From Anianibacter sp965662745 (GTDB lineage: Bacteria; Pseudomonadota; Alphaproteobacteria; Rhodobacterales; Rhodobacteraceae), in the NCBI GenBank assembly GCA_965662745.1, contig CBFIJK010000012.1:1-64000 (forward strand): a DNA stretch of 64,000 nucleotides, read 5' to 3'. Each line of letters starts with the position of its first letter. Position 1 is the stretch's first letter. Below the pieces are notes generated by a model. It was not told where the DNA came from, did no database searches, and was given only the letters and a program-made list of their open reading frames with translations. Both the position numbers and the translations under genes were made by a program. This document shows, one piece after another, positions 26,147-34,942 of the stretch.

Positions 26147-27535
26147 CTAGGCGATCCGGTCGATCTCGGTTGCGTATGCGCGCGCGCCAAGGGGCACGGT
26201 CGTTCCTTGCTCGGTCGTGTCTGGGCTGGTTGGCCCTGCCTGCGGCCAAGGTATGCGAGCGCCGTGACCCTGACCTTGACCCTGTCCGCCTGCGCTGGAC
26301 TGCCCTCCAGATTGGGACTGGTGCTGGGCAAGGTCCATTCCACCGCGCTGCAACTGCTCGGACAGGCGGTGCTGGTTATCGTTGAAAAGCCGCGCGACCT
26401 CGGGCGTTTCGCTCAAGATGATGACCCCAACGCGCCCATCCTCGATCTCAAGGCGGATGCGAAGTGTTCCGAGATGCGCAGGTGTCATCTTCAGTTCGAT
26501 CTCGCCCTCGCCAAGCTGGAGGGCCGCGTTGATTTCGTCCGCGATATCGGTTGGCCAGGACGTGCCGGTCATGTCGATATCGGGGCGCGGCCGTGGTGCT
26601 GCACTTTGACTGGGCATGCCGGTGCCGGATACGGCGCTTGCATCTTGCGGCGCTGCAAGGCCTGGCGATTGCAGATCAGCAGCGCCGTCTGGCCGAGGCA
26701 GCGCATCTTTCGGCGCGGCCAGCCCCACATCTGGCAGGGCAGCCTCTACGCTTGGGGTGTCCACCGCTTGCGTCTTCGGTTGGGCATCTGGGGTCGTAGA
26801 GAGTTGAAGCGGCTCCAGCGTCTGACGTGAACCGCCTGAAGCGGTCGGATTGAGATGCCCGGGCGCACTGGCGTATTTCGCCGATGTGTCGACCTGTGAC
26901 GAGAGGGCCGATGCACCAGCAACCAGAGCCGTTGCACCCGGTGCCAAGGCGGCAACGAAGACTGCGGTCTCTGCCACCTCTTGTTCCGGGGCCTTCGGTT
27001 CTGTGGGCGTGATTTCTTCGCTTCCCGCTTTGGCAATTCTGGCCTGCTGCGGCTTTGCGGCCCGGTCGGGGGTCGCCGGACCACGCTGCATTGTGTCGTT
27101 CGCCACGACCTCGGGCGCAATTATCGCAGGCATGACCACTGGTTTGGACGCGGCCTCTGGAACTGCGCCTTGGAGTGGTGCTTCTTCGGCCAGCGCTGGC
27201 TCGGTCGTAGTGGTCTGCGGATCGTGATGAATTTGCGCAGAGCTCTTGGCCAAAGTTGCCCCTTGACCGATCATCGACAGGACAGACGTTTCTTGCGTCT
27301 GCGCGCCCTGCGGAAGTTCAGGGCTTTGTGCCAGCAGGTCCGCCTCGGGCATCACGTCGGCGTCAGCTGAAGGCACGACATCTCCGTTTGCGTTGCTTGC
27401 CTTGCGCATGACACCGGCGGTGTCGAGAGCAAGCGAGAAGCTTTCAACCGGAGCATCGCCCTGTTGTCCGCGCAGGCGCGCGACCCCCGTCTGGGGCGGA
27501 ACAGCGGTCGAAGGATCGATGTTAAGCGCAATCAT
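26147..27535 (-). CDS. fliK: flagellar hook-length control protein FliK
   Basis: 462 residues. Long Ala/Pro/Gln-rich disordered ruler region (about 1-330), then the conserved C-terminal domain (INAALQLGEGEIELKMTPAHLGTLRIRLEIEDGRVGVIILSETPEVARLFNDNQHRLSEQL). Measures the hook and triggers the FlhB switch. Has its own sigma-54 promoter. Confidence 0.93.
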   Translation of the reverse strand: MIALNIDPSTAVPPQTGVARLRGQQGDAPVESFSLALDTAGVMRKASNANGDVVPSADADVMPEADLLAQSPELPQGAQTQETSVLSMIGQGATLAKSSAQIHHDPQTTTTEPALAEEAPLQGAVPEAASKPVVMPAIIAPEVVANDTMQRGPATPDRAAKPQQARIAKAGSEEITPTEPKAPEQEVAETAVFVAALAPGATALVAGASALSSQVDTSAKYASAPGHLNPTASGGSRQTLEPLQLSTTPDAQPKTQAVDTPSVEAALPDVGLAAPKDALPRPDGAADLQSPGLAAPQDASAVSGTGMPSQSAAPRPRPDIDMTGTSWPTDIADEINAALQLGEGEIELKMTPAHLGTLRIRLEIEDGRVGVIILSETPEVARLFNDNQHRLSEQLQRGGMDLAQHQSQSGGQSSAGGQGQGQGHGARIPWPQAGPTSPDTTEQGTTVPLGARAYATEIDRIA

Positions 27536-27571
27536 TTTTCGTCTTGCCCTTTGGAGTTCCCGGTCATTCCT

Positions 27572-27586
27572 GCAAGGAAGATGCCA
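27572..27586 (-). promoter_or_regulatory. sigma-54 promoter of fliK-fliL-fliM-fliN-fliO-fliP-fliQ-fliR-flhB
   Basis: On the minus strand, TGGCAT, five bases, TTGC. Predicted leader to fliK is 25 bases. Falls just before the fliJ stop. Confidence 0.85.
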
Positions 27587-27591
27587 ATCGG

Positions 27592-27957
27592 TCAGGTTTC
27601 GGCATTTTGGTGAAGCCGCTCGTCGTCCAGCCGTTCGCGGGCGATCTGTTCCTTCTTTTCAGCCACGCGCAGGTCCGCGCAGGCTTCGTCGAACTGGGCA
27701 TTGCGCACCGACAGCTCTTGTCGCGCCACGTGCAGGTTATCGCACACGGCAGCAGACAGCCGGTGCGTAAGCAGAAACCGGCCAGGCGGTGCGGGCTGTG
27801 GGTCAGAGGATTGGCACAGCATCGTTTCCATCGCGTCGATTTGCGATGATATACGGTAAGTGGCGTCCCGAGCCTGTGCGACCTTGCGGGCGGACTTGGC
27901 GCTTTCCGCAGTACGCAGCCGAACAAGGCGGTCAAAAAGGGCCGCGCGATTTGTCAT
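27592..27957 (-). CDS. fliJ: flagellar export chaperone FliJ
   Basis: 121 residues, almost entirely helical and charged, as expected for FliJ, the stalk-like partner of FliI. Identity rests on size, helical pattern and position directly after fliI, whose stop it overlaps by four bases. Confidence 0.8.
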   Translation of the reverse strand: MTNRAALFDRLVRLRTAESAKSARKVAQARDATYRISSQIDAMETMLCQSSDPQPAPPGRFLLTHRLSAAVCDNLHVARQELSVRNAQFDEACADLRVAEKKEQIARERLDDERLHQNAET

Positions 27958-29285
27958 TCTGCCATGCTCACGAGGTTCAATAGTTCGGCCCGGGCCTCGG
28001 TGAAGGAGGCGGCCGTATCTTTGTCCTGTGCCGCAAAAGCCTCGATCTTTGGCCAAAGCGCGACTGCGTTGTCGAGTTCCGGATCGCTTCCGGGGACATA
28101 GGCCCCCATCAGCATCATGTCCCTGTTCTCGTTCCAAAGTGAGATCATTCGCTTCAGGCGGCGCGCCGCGCGGCTGTGATCGGTATCGACGATGTCATCC
28201 ATGACCCGGCTGATCGAGGCGGGCAGGTCAATCGCCGGATAAACGCCGCGCCCCGCGATCTTGCGCGACAAGACGATGTGCCCGTCAAGGATCGCGCGGG
28301 CACTGTCGACCACAGGATCATTCGTGGTGTCATCGCCATCGGCCAGAACGGTATAGATCGCGCTCATCGTCCCTTGTCCGGCCGTTCCAGGACCGGCCCG
28401 TTCAATCAATGCGGGGATCAACGAGATCACGGACGGTGGATATCCCTTGGCCGTCGGCTGTTCTCCAAGGGCGAGGCCCACCTCGCGGCGTGCATGCGCG
28501 ACCCGTGTCAGGGAATCCATGATCAGAAGAACCTGTTTGCCTTCGGAGCGGAAGTATTCCGCAATCGCGGTGGCCCGCGCAGCGCCGCGCAGGCGCATCA
28601 GCGGTGCGCGATCGGCGGGAACGGCAACCACGGCACAGCGCCCCAGAGCGCCAGTCTTTCGGAGTTGTTCGACGAAAGCACCGACTTCGCGCGCACGTTC
28701 GCCGATCAGCCCAAGAACGATCACCTCAGCATCCGTGTTGCGGATGATCATCTCGATCAGGACCGATTTTCCGACACCAGATCCCGCGACCACGCCGACC
28801 CTCTGCCCGCGCCCGATGGATAGAGCCGCGTTGATGATACGAACCCCTGTGTCGAGTGGTTCGGTGACGGGGGACCGGGCCAGTGGATTAAGGGGCTTGC
28901 CCTGAAGCGGCCATGTCGCTCCGCAGACCGGCGCCGGGCGATCGTCAAGCGGCGTGCCATCCGCATCCGTGACGCGCCCGAGCAGCGCCGGGCCGACCGG
29001 AATGTCCGCCCCGCCCGGCATGGTTTCCACCCAGGCATCGGTCGTTATCGCAGCGTCCGGGCGAGACAATAGGACGAGCGTCCGACCATCAGAGAACCCG
29101 GCGACCTCTCCGGTTGCCTCGCAGCCTGACGCGGTCATGACCCGGCAGAACGTGCCCGGCGCCGCAGGAATGCCCGTGCATTCAAGACGGGTTCCATCAT
29201 AGCGAAGGACCTTGCCGCAATAAACCGGGTCAGTGGCGGCCAGCCGATCAAGATGACGGCTCAGAATGTCTGCGACTACGTTCAT
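27954..29285 (-). CDS. fliI: flagellum-specific ATPase FliI
   Basis: 443 residues from the start at 29285. F1-ATPase-beta-like export ATPase: P-loop GSGVGKSV at about residues 168-175, Walker B LLIMDSLTRVA near 252, and the family RRLKRMISLWNENRDMMLMGAYVPGSDPELD region at the C-terminus. Overlaps fliH by four bases. Confidence 0.97.
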   Translation of the reverse strand: MNVVADILSRHLDRLAATDPVYCGKVLRYDGTRLECTGIPAAPGTFCRVMTASGCEATGEVAGFSDGRTLVLLSRPDAAITTDAWVETMPGGADIPVGPALLGRVTDADGTPLDDRPAPVCGATWPLQGKPLNPLARSPVTEPLDTGVRIINAALSIGRGQRVGVVAGSGVGKSVLIEMIIRNTDAEVIVLGLIGERAREVGAFVEQLRKTGALGRCAVVAVPADRAPLMRLRGAARATAIAEYFRSEGKQVLLIMDSLTRVAHARREVGLALGEQPTAKGYPPSVISLIPALIERAGPGTAGQGTMSAIYTVLADGDDTTNDPVVDSARAILDGHIVLSRKIAGRGVYPAIDLPASISRVMDDIVDTDHSRAARRLKRMISLWNENRDMMLMGAYVPGSDPELDNAVALWPKIEAFAAQDKDTAASFTEARAELLNLVSMAE

Positions 29286-29968
29286 GGGCTCACCTTCTGC
29301 AGCAAATCGTCTACGCCAAGATTGGCCGTCTTGAGGCGTATGTCGCCGCGCGAAAGACTGGCGTCCGCTGTGAAGTTGGCCTTTTCCAAGGGGTGCTCGG
29401 CGAGATACGGCTGAAGCGCATCCAGATCGTCCGGGTGAAGGCCCAGCCTGATGTCTGTCGCGCAAGCAGCGACGCGGTCTGCGAGGGATGCAATGCGGTC
29501 CATGAAAGGCTGTGGGCTTGCCTCAATGGCGTAACCGGCACGCTCTGACGCAAGGCGCAAGACGGCGTCTTCGATTGCCGTGATCAGCCCCTCGGCCAGC
29601 GGCGAAGGGTCAGACAGAACCTCCAACGCCGCATCAAACGCTGCGCGTGCTGCGGCGAAATCCGCCTCTGCGTCTGCGCGCCCCTTGGCAACCCCTTCGG
29701 CGCGTGCAGCTTCCAGAACGGCGGCATCGGGTAAGGGGGCAACGGGCGCTTCAGGAGCGGGCGGCGGGGTCGGGTCTGCACTCGGCCGGTCCGGTTCGGC
29801 GAGTGTCTCTGGCCCGCGCGGCGGGTCTGGCTGGACGACCAAGGTCCGTGGGCGAAATTGGCTGTCATCGGGGTTCGCGGTCTGGGTGGGCCAGCGCGCG
29901 ACAAAGCCGGTGGCAGGTCCGGGAAATTGTTCTGTGTGCCGTGTGAAGGCAGGCATCTGTGCGTTCAT
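29282..29968 (-). CDS. fliH: flagellar assembly protein FliH
   Basis: 228 residues. Pro-rich N-terminus, a helical middle and a C-terminal FliH/V-ATPase-E-like domain. Regulates FliI. Divergent; called from position between fliG and fliI, with four-base overlaps on both sides. Confidence 0.85.
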   Translation of the reverse strand: MNAQMPAFTRHTEQFPGPATGFVARWPTQTANPDDSQFRPRTLVVQPDPPRGPETLAEPDRPSADPTPPPAPEAPVAPLPDAAVLEAARAEGVAKGRADAEADFAAARAAFDAALEVLSDPSPLAEGLITAIEDAVLRLASERAGYAIEASPQPFMDRIASLADRVAACATDIRLGLHPDDLDALQPYLAEHPLEKANFTADASLSRGDIRLKTANLGVDDLLQKVSP

Positions 29969-30984
29969 ACCATGGCCTCGCCGCCGCGACCCGCAAGTGT
30001 GATCGCGCCCGTATCGGCCATCTCGCGCGCTTGCGCGACGATGCGCTTTTGGGCGTCTTGCACGGCGGTGAGACGCACCGGGCCAAGAGCTTCGAGTTCA
30101 TCGAGAATACCCGCAGAGGCGCGGCTGGACACACAGCTGAGAAGGCGGTCGCGCAATTCCTCGTCCGCGCCCTTCAGGGCCAGTACCAGTTCGTCCTGTT
30201 CTATTGTGCGCAACAAGGTCTGTAGTGAGCGGTCGTCGGATTTGCCGAGGTTGTCGAACACGAACATGTTCTCCTGCAACGCTTCCATGAGGTCCTTGTC
30301 GGTCTTGCGGATCTCTCGAAGCACGCGCTGTTCCATGGCCTGCTTGGCGTGGTTCAGGATGCGCGCCGCCGTCTTGATGCCGCCGATCTGCGACGCGCGC
30401 AGCGTCGTGTTCGCCTTGAACTTGCGGTTCATGACGCGCTCTAGCTCTGCAAGGGCCTCGGGCTGGACGGTGTTGAGAACCGCGATGCGTCGGATCACCT
30501 CCGGCTGCATGTCGAGGGGCAGGAGCCGCAGAACCTCGGCGGCCTGTGTCTGCGCAAGTGAGGCGACGACCAGGGCGACAATCTGGGGATGTTCATCCGC
30601 GATGAGTTCGGCAATGGCCGACGCATCCATCCAGTCGAGGATCTCGATCGGGCTTTCCTCGGTCGCGCTTGAAATGCGGCTGAGGACGGATTGTGCCCGG
30701 TCCTCGCCAAGGGCGGAATTGAAGACGTTGCGGACATAGGCATTGGCCCCGCGTCCGATTTCCGTCTCGTCGCGGAGTTTCTGAAACACCTCGTCGAGCA
30801 CGGCATTTACAGTTGCATGGTCGATGTCATGAAGGCCGTACATTTCCTCGCCAAGCGCTTCGATGCAGGACGGGTTCAGAGACTTGAGAACCGTGCTGGC
30901 GGTCTTGGCGCCGAACAGCATCATCAGGATGGCGGCTTTCTGGGTCGGGCGAAGGTCCGGCCCGTGATGGGTGGGAAGCGTCAT
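29965..30984 (-). CDS. fliG: flagellar motor switch protein FliG
   Basis: 339 residues. Torque-generating rotor protein with FliG N, middle and C domains: QKAAILMMLFGAKTASTVLKSL, DEHPQIVALVVASL and the C-terminal VFDNLGKSDDRSLQTLLRTIEQDELVLALKGADEELRDRLLSCVSSRA with the charged torque helix. Confidence 0.96.
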   Translation of the reverse strand: MTLPTHHGPDLRPTQKAAILMMLFGAKTASTVLKSLNPSCIEALGEEMYGLHDIDHATVNAVLDEVFQKLRDETEIGRGANAYVRNVFNSALGEDRAQSVLSRISSATEESPIEILDWMDASAIAELIADEHPQIVALVVASLAQTQAAEVLRLLPLDMQPEVIRRIAVLNTVQPEALAELERVMNRKFKANTTLRASQIGGIKTAARILNHAKQAMEQRVLREIRKTDKDLMEALQENMFVFDNLGKSDDRSLQTLLRTIEQDELVLALKGADEELRDRLLSCVSSRASAGILDELEALGPVRLTAVQDAQKRIVAQAREMADTGAITLAGRGGEAMV

Positions 30985-32654
30985 GCGCGTGCCTCCTCGC
31001 CAGTCTTGACGAGACCTTCGATAACCGAAGCAACACGTCCGGTTTCCTCATCGGCGAGCTGACGTAAAAGATCGACCTTCTCGCTATAGGCAAGCCCGCC
31101 ATCATAGTCGCTCGCCGAGCCCGGAAGACGATCAAGCCGAGCGCGCAGCGCCCCGAGCGTCTCGCCCGGACCAACCTCGATTGTGTCATCGGCAAACACC
31201 GCGGCTTGGCCTCCGGTCGTCTGGTTCAGAAGCTGAGACAAAAGCGGGCGGATCACTGCATGTGCGACGATGGCAAGCACGCCAAGCTGAAGCAGGACGC
31301 GGCCCAGATCGGGGAGCCACGCAGCTTCATACCAGGCGGGGCCGGTCAACACCTCGGCCTGAACGAATGCGCCTTGAGAGACGGTGACAACGTCGCCGCG
31401 CGTGGCATCAAAGCCAAGCGCGCTCTTGGCCAGCGCTTCGACGGTGGCAAGCTCGGGCAGGGTGCCCGCTGCAGCGTCGGATCCTGTGCCGGAACTCACA
31501 AGGATGGCTGCATTCATCCGGGTCACCACGGCGGTCTGCGGCCGGGTCGTTTCGATCCTGCGGCTGACTTCGTAGTTGCGCGTGGTCGCTGTCGATCGAT
31601 TGGTCGGGGCCTCGGCAGGCTCGGGCGCTTGCGCGTTTTGCTGTTGTGGTTGAAGCGTCGGATCTGGGGGCGGGGTGTTCGTCACAGCGCCCGGAATCCC
31701 CCCCACTTTGGAGGAGACGGTCTCGGTTACGTTTTCCTGTTCGCTGCGGATCGCGATGCCATCGGGCGCATAATCCTCACGCGTGATTTCGGACTCGGTG
31801 AATTCCATGTCGAGTGTCACCTCGACGGCAACATTTCCCAGTCCAAGAATGGGCGTGAGCAAGGACTCCACGCGTTTGCGCAAGAGTTGCTCGCGCTCGG
31901 TCTTGAGCCTGAGTTGCCGGTCACCGGCCATCGCGATCGGGTCGGAGTCCTCGGTCGACAGCAAACGTCCGTATTGATCCACGACAGAGACCGCGTCTCG
32001 CGGCATGTTTGGGACAGCGCCCGAGACCATGTTGACGATCGCGTTGACCTGCGACTCGCCAAGATTTGATCCGCGGCGCAGGTTCAGGACGACGGCGGCA
32101 CGGGCAGGTTCGACATCGCGCACGAAGGCGCTGCGTTCGGGAAGGGCAAGATGAACGCGCGCGGAATCGACCTGTTCCAGTGCCGCGATGGAGCTGGACA
32201 GGTCCAGTTCCAGCATGCGGCGCAGGCGCGCCCCTTCGACCGATCGGCTGGTGCCCATGGGCATGTCCGAGAGCATCGACAGGCCATCAGGTGTGCCAGA
32301 CGGAAGGCCTTCAGCGGCCAGCGCGAGCCTTGCCCGCTGATAATCGGCCTTGGGGACCGTGATCGTGCCCGTGGACGGATCGAGCGCTGCGGCAAACCCT
32401 GCGGCGTTCAACGTCTCGAGGGCTGCAGCCCGTTCGGTGTCACTCAGGCCGGATGCCAGATCGCTTCGGCTTTCCGGGGCAAGCAGGAGCCATATCAAGA
32501 GACCCAAGGCGGCGGCCAGTGTGACCAGGATTGCGGGTGCAGCACGGCGCAGGCCGGGCTCCGCGGCGGCCCCGCCAAGGCGCGACAGCGTCGTCTGCAT
32601 GCGCCTGACAAGTCCCGAGGAACCGGTCGTTGCAATTGCGTTGGTTGAATCCAT
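30981..32654 (-). CDS. fliF: flagellar MS-ring protein FliF
   Basis: 557 residues. Two membrane segments at about 43-62 and 450-470 flank the large periplasmic ring-building domains (YscJ/FliF type: PSGTPDGLSMLSDMPMGTS, RVHLALPERSAFVRD, VNMVSGAVPNMPRDAVSVVDQYG). The short C-terminal cytoplasmic tail binds FliG. Confidence 0.96.
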   Translation of the reverse strand: MDSTNAIATTGSSGLVRRMQTTLSRLGGAAAEPGLRRAAPAILVTLAAALGLLIWLLLAPESRSDLASGLSDTERAAALETLNAAGFAAALDPSTGTITVPKADYQRARLALAAEGLPSGTPDGLSMLSDMPMGTSRSVEGARLRRMLELDLSSSIAALEQVDSARVHLALPERSAFVRDVEPARAAVVLNLRRGSNLGESQVNAIVNMVSGAVPNMPRDAVSVVDQYGRLLSTEDSDPIAMAGDRQLRLKTEREQLLRKRVESLLTPILGLGNVAVEVTLDMEFTESEITREDYAPDGIAIRSEQENVTETVSSKVGGIPGAVTNTPPPDPTLQPQQQNAQAPEPAEAPTNRSTATTRNYEVSRRIETTRPQTAVVTRMNAAILVSSGTGSDAAAGTLPELATVEALAKSALGFDATRGDVVTVSQGAFVQAEVLTGPAWYEAAWLPDLGRVLLQLGVLAIVAHAVIRPLLSQLLNQTTGGQAAVFADDTIEVGPGETLGALRARLDRLPGSASDYDGGLAYSEKVDLLRQLADEETGRVASVIEGLVKTGEEARA

Positions 32655-32691
32655 GATCTTATTCCGTGTTCCTGGCGCAGGGTCTTTCGGA

Positions 32692-33012
32692 TCAGACCGG
32701 CATGTTCATGATTTCGCGATACGCACTGAGGGCCTTGTTTCGGACCTGAAGCGTCATTTGGAACCCGAGTGATGCGACCTGTTGTTCGATCATCACCGAG
32801 GCGAGATCGGTTTCCTTGCCGACCTCGAAATCCTGCGCGGCTTTGGACGCTGCGTCCTGGGCATCGGCGACCTTGTTGATCGCATCGCCGATACGCGCGC
32901 CAAAACTGCCTTCTTGGGACTTGGCAGCCGCAGCATCTGTCGTCCGCTCAGGCCTTTGTGGCTGTGCGACGAGCTGCGGGCTCAGACCGGAAGAGACTGA
33001 CAGGATCGTCAT
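32692..33012 (-). CDS. fliE: flagellar hook-basal body protein FliE
   Basis: 106 residues from the start at 33012. Joins MS ring and rod. C-terminal family signature ASVMIEQQVASLGFQMTLQVRNKALSAYREIMNMPV. Ten bases after the activator gene fleT, so the two are co-transcribed, as in R. sphaeroides. Confidence 0.95.
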   Translation of the reverse strand: MTILSVSSGLSPQLVAQPQRPERTTDAAAAKSQEGSFGARIGDAINKVADAQDAASKAAQDFEVGKETDLASVMIEQQVASLGFQMTLQVRNKALSAYREIMNMPV

Positions 33013-33022
33013 GGCCGGGGGC

Positions 33023-34159
33023 TCACGCGGCGAGGGCCAGCCGCGACAGGGCGGCCCGCGCATTGATCATGATGTCCTTGGCGCAGATGCGCCCTTTCTC
33101 GTGCAGCACCAGCGCGCGCTGCATCACATTCTCCAACTCGCGGACATTGCCGGGCCAGGTGTGCTCGAGAAGCGCGCGCAAGGCGTCTGGTGTCAGGACA
33201 GGCGCATCCATGCCTGCCGGGCTGTGGCGGCGCAGCATTGCCGTGGCGAGGACCGCGATGTCGTCGGGGCGTTCGATCAGGGCAAGCGTTTCGATGGGAA
33301 ACACGTTGAGCCGATAGAACAGATCCTCGCGGAAGGTGCCCTTTTGAATTTCCTCTTCCATGTCCCGGTTCGAGGTGGCGATGATGCGGATATCGACGGG
33401 CACTTCAGTCGAGGACCCAAGCGGTGTGACCGTGCGTTCCTGGATCACCCGCAAAAGCTTCGCTTGGAGGCCAAGCGCCATCTCGGAGATCTCGTCGAGC
33501 ATAAGCGTGCCGCCATGCGCCGCGCGGATCATGCCCTGGTTGGCGGTGCCCGCGCCGGTAAACGCGCCTTTCTCGTGCCCGAAGAGGAGTGCTTCGAGCA
33601 TATTGTCCGGAATGGCCGCACAGTTGAGGGCGATGAAGGGTTTGTCGGCGCGGGTGGAGCGGGCGTGGATCAGGCGCGCCAGAACTTCTTTGCCGCTTCC
33701 GGTCGGACCGTTCACGAAAACGCTTACGTTGAAGCGCGCGACATGACTGGCAAGGTCGATCAGCGCCCCTGTTGCGGCATCGCCGGCGGCCATGGGCGTG
33801 AGCGGCGCGGCGATCCGGCAGACCAGCTGCAAGAGCGCGCCATCGGTGCGAAGGTCACCATCGGTCTCGGGCAATTTGGCATGAAGCATCCTGCCGCCAA
33901 GCTCTTCGGCGAAGCTGAGGGGGAACGAGCCAACTTCAACGATCACCAAACGGCGCGAACCGCTCTTGCGCGCAAGCTCTGTCACCGCGGCCTTTCCGCC
34001 GGCCTGGTCCGCGAAGGCGTTGGACACCACGAGGGTCTCGGATTGATCGAGGTCTTCCAGCCCTGCGGCGACACGCGTCGCGATCCGGCTACGCCCCAGC
34101 AGATCGGCCAGCGCGTCGGCAACCGGAAATTCCGTGGCGAGGATTTGGATGGAATTCAT
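33023..34159 (-). CDS. fleT: sigma-54-dependent flagellar activator, FleT-like (no DNA-binding domain)
   Basis: About 378 residues from the start at 34159; the longer frame would run through the promoter. Residues 1-125 form an N-terminal domain of unclear fold. The AAA+ domain follows: Walker A GPTGSGKE at 151-158, GAFTGA loop at 198-203, Walker B LMLDEISE near 224. The protein ends just after the C-terminal AAA+ subdomain and has no Fis-type helix-turn-helix. In R. sphaeroides, FleT has this organisation, lies upstream of fliE, and acts with FleQ as a mixed activator; the same is inferred here. Confidence 0.9.
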   Translation of the reverse strand: MNSIQILATEFPVADALADLLGRSRIATRVAAGLEDLDQSETLVVSNAFADQAGGKAAVTELARKSGSRRLVIVEVGSFPLSFAEELGGRMLHAKLPETDGDLRTDGALLQLVCRIAAPLTPMAAGDAATGALIDLASHVARFNVSVFVNGPTGSGKEVLARLIHARSTRADKPFIALNCAAIPDNMLEALLFGHEKGAFTGAGTANQGMIRAAHGGTLMLDEISEMALGLQAKLLRVIQERTVTPLGSSTEVPVDIRIIATSNRDMEEEIQKGTFREDLFYRLNVFPIETLALIERPDDIAVLATAMLRRHSPAGMDAPVLTPDALRALLEHTWPGNVRELENVMQRALVLHEKGRICAKDIMINARAALSRLALAA

Positions 34160-34194
34160 TGTGGCGTCCCTTCGTTCGGTTCGCCATCTGAGAA

Positions 34195-34209
34195 GCAGGT
34201 TTCGTGCCA
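34195..34209 (-). promoter_or_regulatory. sigma-54 promoter of fleT-fliEFGHIJ
   Basis: On the minus strand, TGGCAC, five bases, CTGC. One mismatch in the -12 half. Predicted start about 34183, 24 bases before fleT. Confidence 0.75.
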
Positions 34210-34548
34210 TCCGACCTTTGCTCACACTGTCGGGCGCCACTTTCATCCATTCGGCCGCGAAGCGACGCGGAATGGGACATTTCCAAAGAGTTTTGAAGGC
34301 GTTCCGTGACCTACGTGACGACAAATCCCCGACACTCGGCCGGGTTCGAGGATTGGTGACGCCATCCCGACACGACTAATGCGTGTGTCTTCATTCGAAC
34401 GGATGCGACGGGGTCCTGTGGGTCGAGAGCGCTTATCGAAAGTTCACGCCGCTCTCCAAAGATAAAGCAAACCCGCGATCTGACCCCTCACAGTGCGCCG
34501 GATTCCACCGTTTGCAGAGTTACCGTCAGAACTCGAGGTAGGTCAGCC

Positions 34549-34857
34549 GTGCTTTCAAAAACATATCATCTCAAATTTCCCGATCTGGATGCAGCCCAAA
34601 TTGCGGCTCCATTCGTCACCGAAACGCTTGGGAATGCCATTCCCGACTGCAATCTGAGCGGATTGACCGTTCTGATCAGCAAGGAAGGCGACATCTCGGT
34701 TAACGTCTTTTTTCATTCCGTGGCTGACATGAAGTCCTTCGAAAAGAAGCACGGTAGCTTTGTCGAAACCATGAAGAAGACCTTCCTTTTCAGATCTACC
34801 GGCTTTGAAGGGGTCTGCATCTTCAATTTTGACGGACGCGATGATGACGCTGCCTGA
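34549..34857 (+). CDS. hypothetical small protein upstream of che operon
   Basis: 102 residues with a GTG start at 34549 and GAGGT nine bases upstream. Compact alpha/beta sequence without signal or membrane segments (SGLTVLISKEGDISVNVFFHSVADMKSFEKKHGSFVE). No family recognised. The cheA promoter straddles its stop codon, so it may be a separate unit. It might act with the che proteins, by position only. Confidence 0.65.
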   Translation: MLSKTYHLKFPDLDAAQIAAPFVTETLGNAIPDCNLSGLTVLISKEGDISVNVFFHSVADMKSFEKKHGSFVETMKKTFLFRSTGFEGVCIFNFDGRDDDAA

Positions 34858-34858
34858 T

Positions 34859-34873
34859 TGGCATGGCGCTTGC
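34859..34873 (+). promoter_or_regulatory. sigma-54 promoter of the che operon
   Basis: TGGCAT, five bases, TTGC. Predicted start about 34885, 58 bases before the cheA4-like gene. Puts chemotaxis under the same activators as the basal body. Confidence 0.8.
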
Positions 34874-34942
34874 GATGTGTGGAACAGCCAAGAGGCGGAT
34901 GTGAGCTCAAGCAAGCGCCCATAAGAAGAGGATGGCCGTCTT

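Noticed and set aside
25538..26830. Plus-strand open frame of 430 codons
   Set aside because: Antisense to fliL and fliK; low-complexity GC-driven frame.
32816..34309. Plus-strand open frame of 497 codons
   Set aside because: Antisense to fleT and fliE; no domain, and the opposite strand has clear AAA+ motifs.
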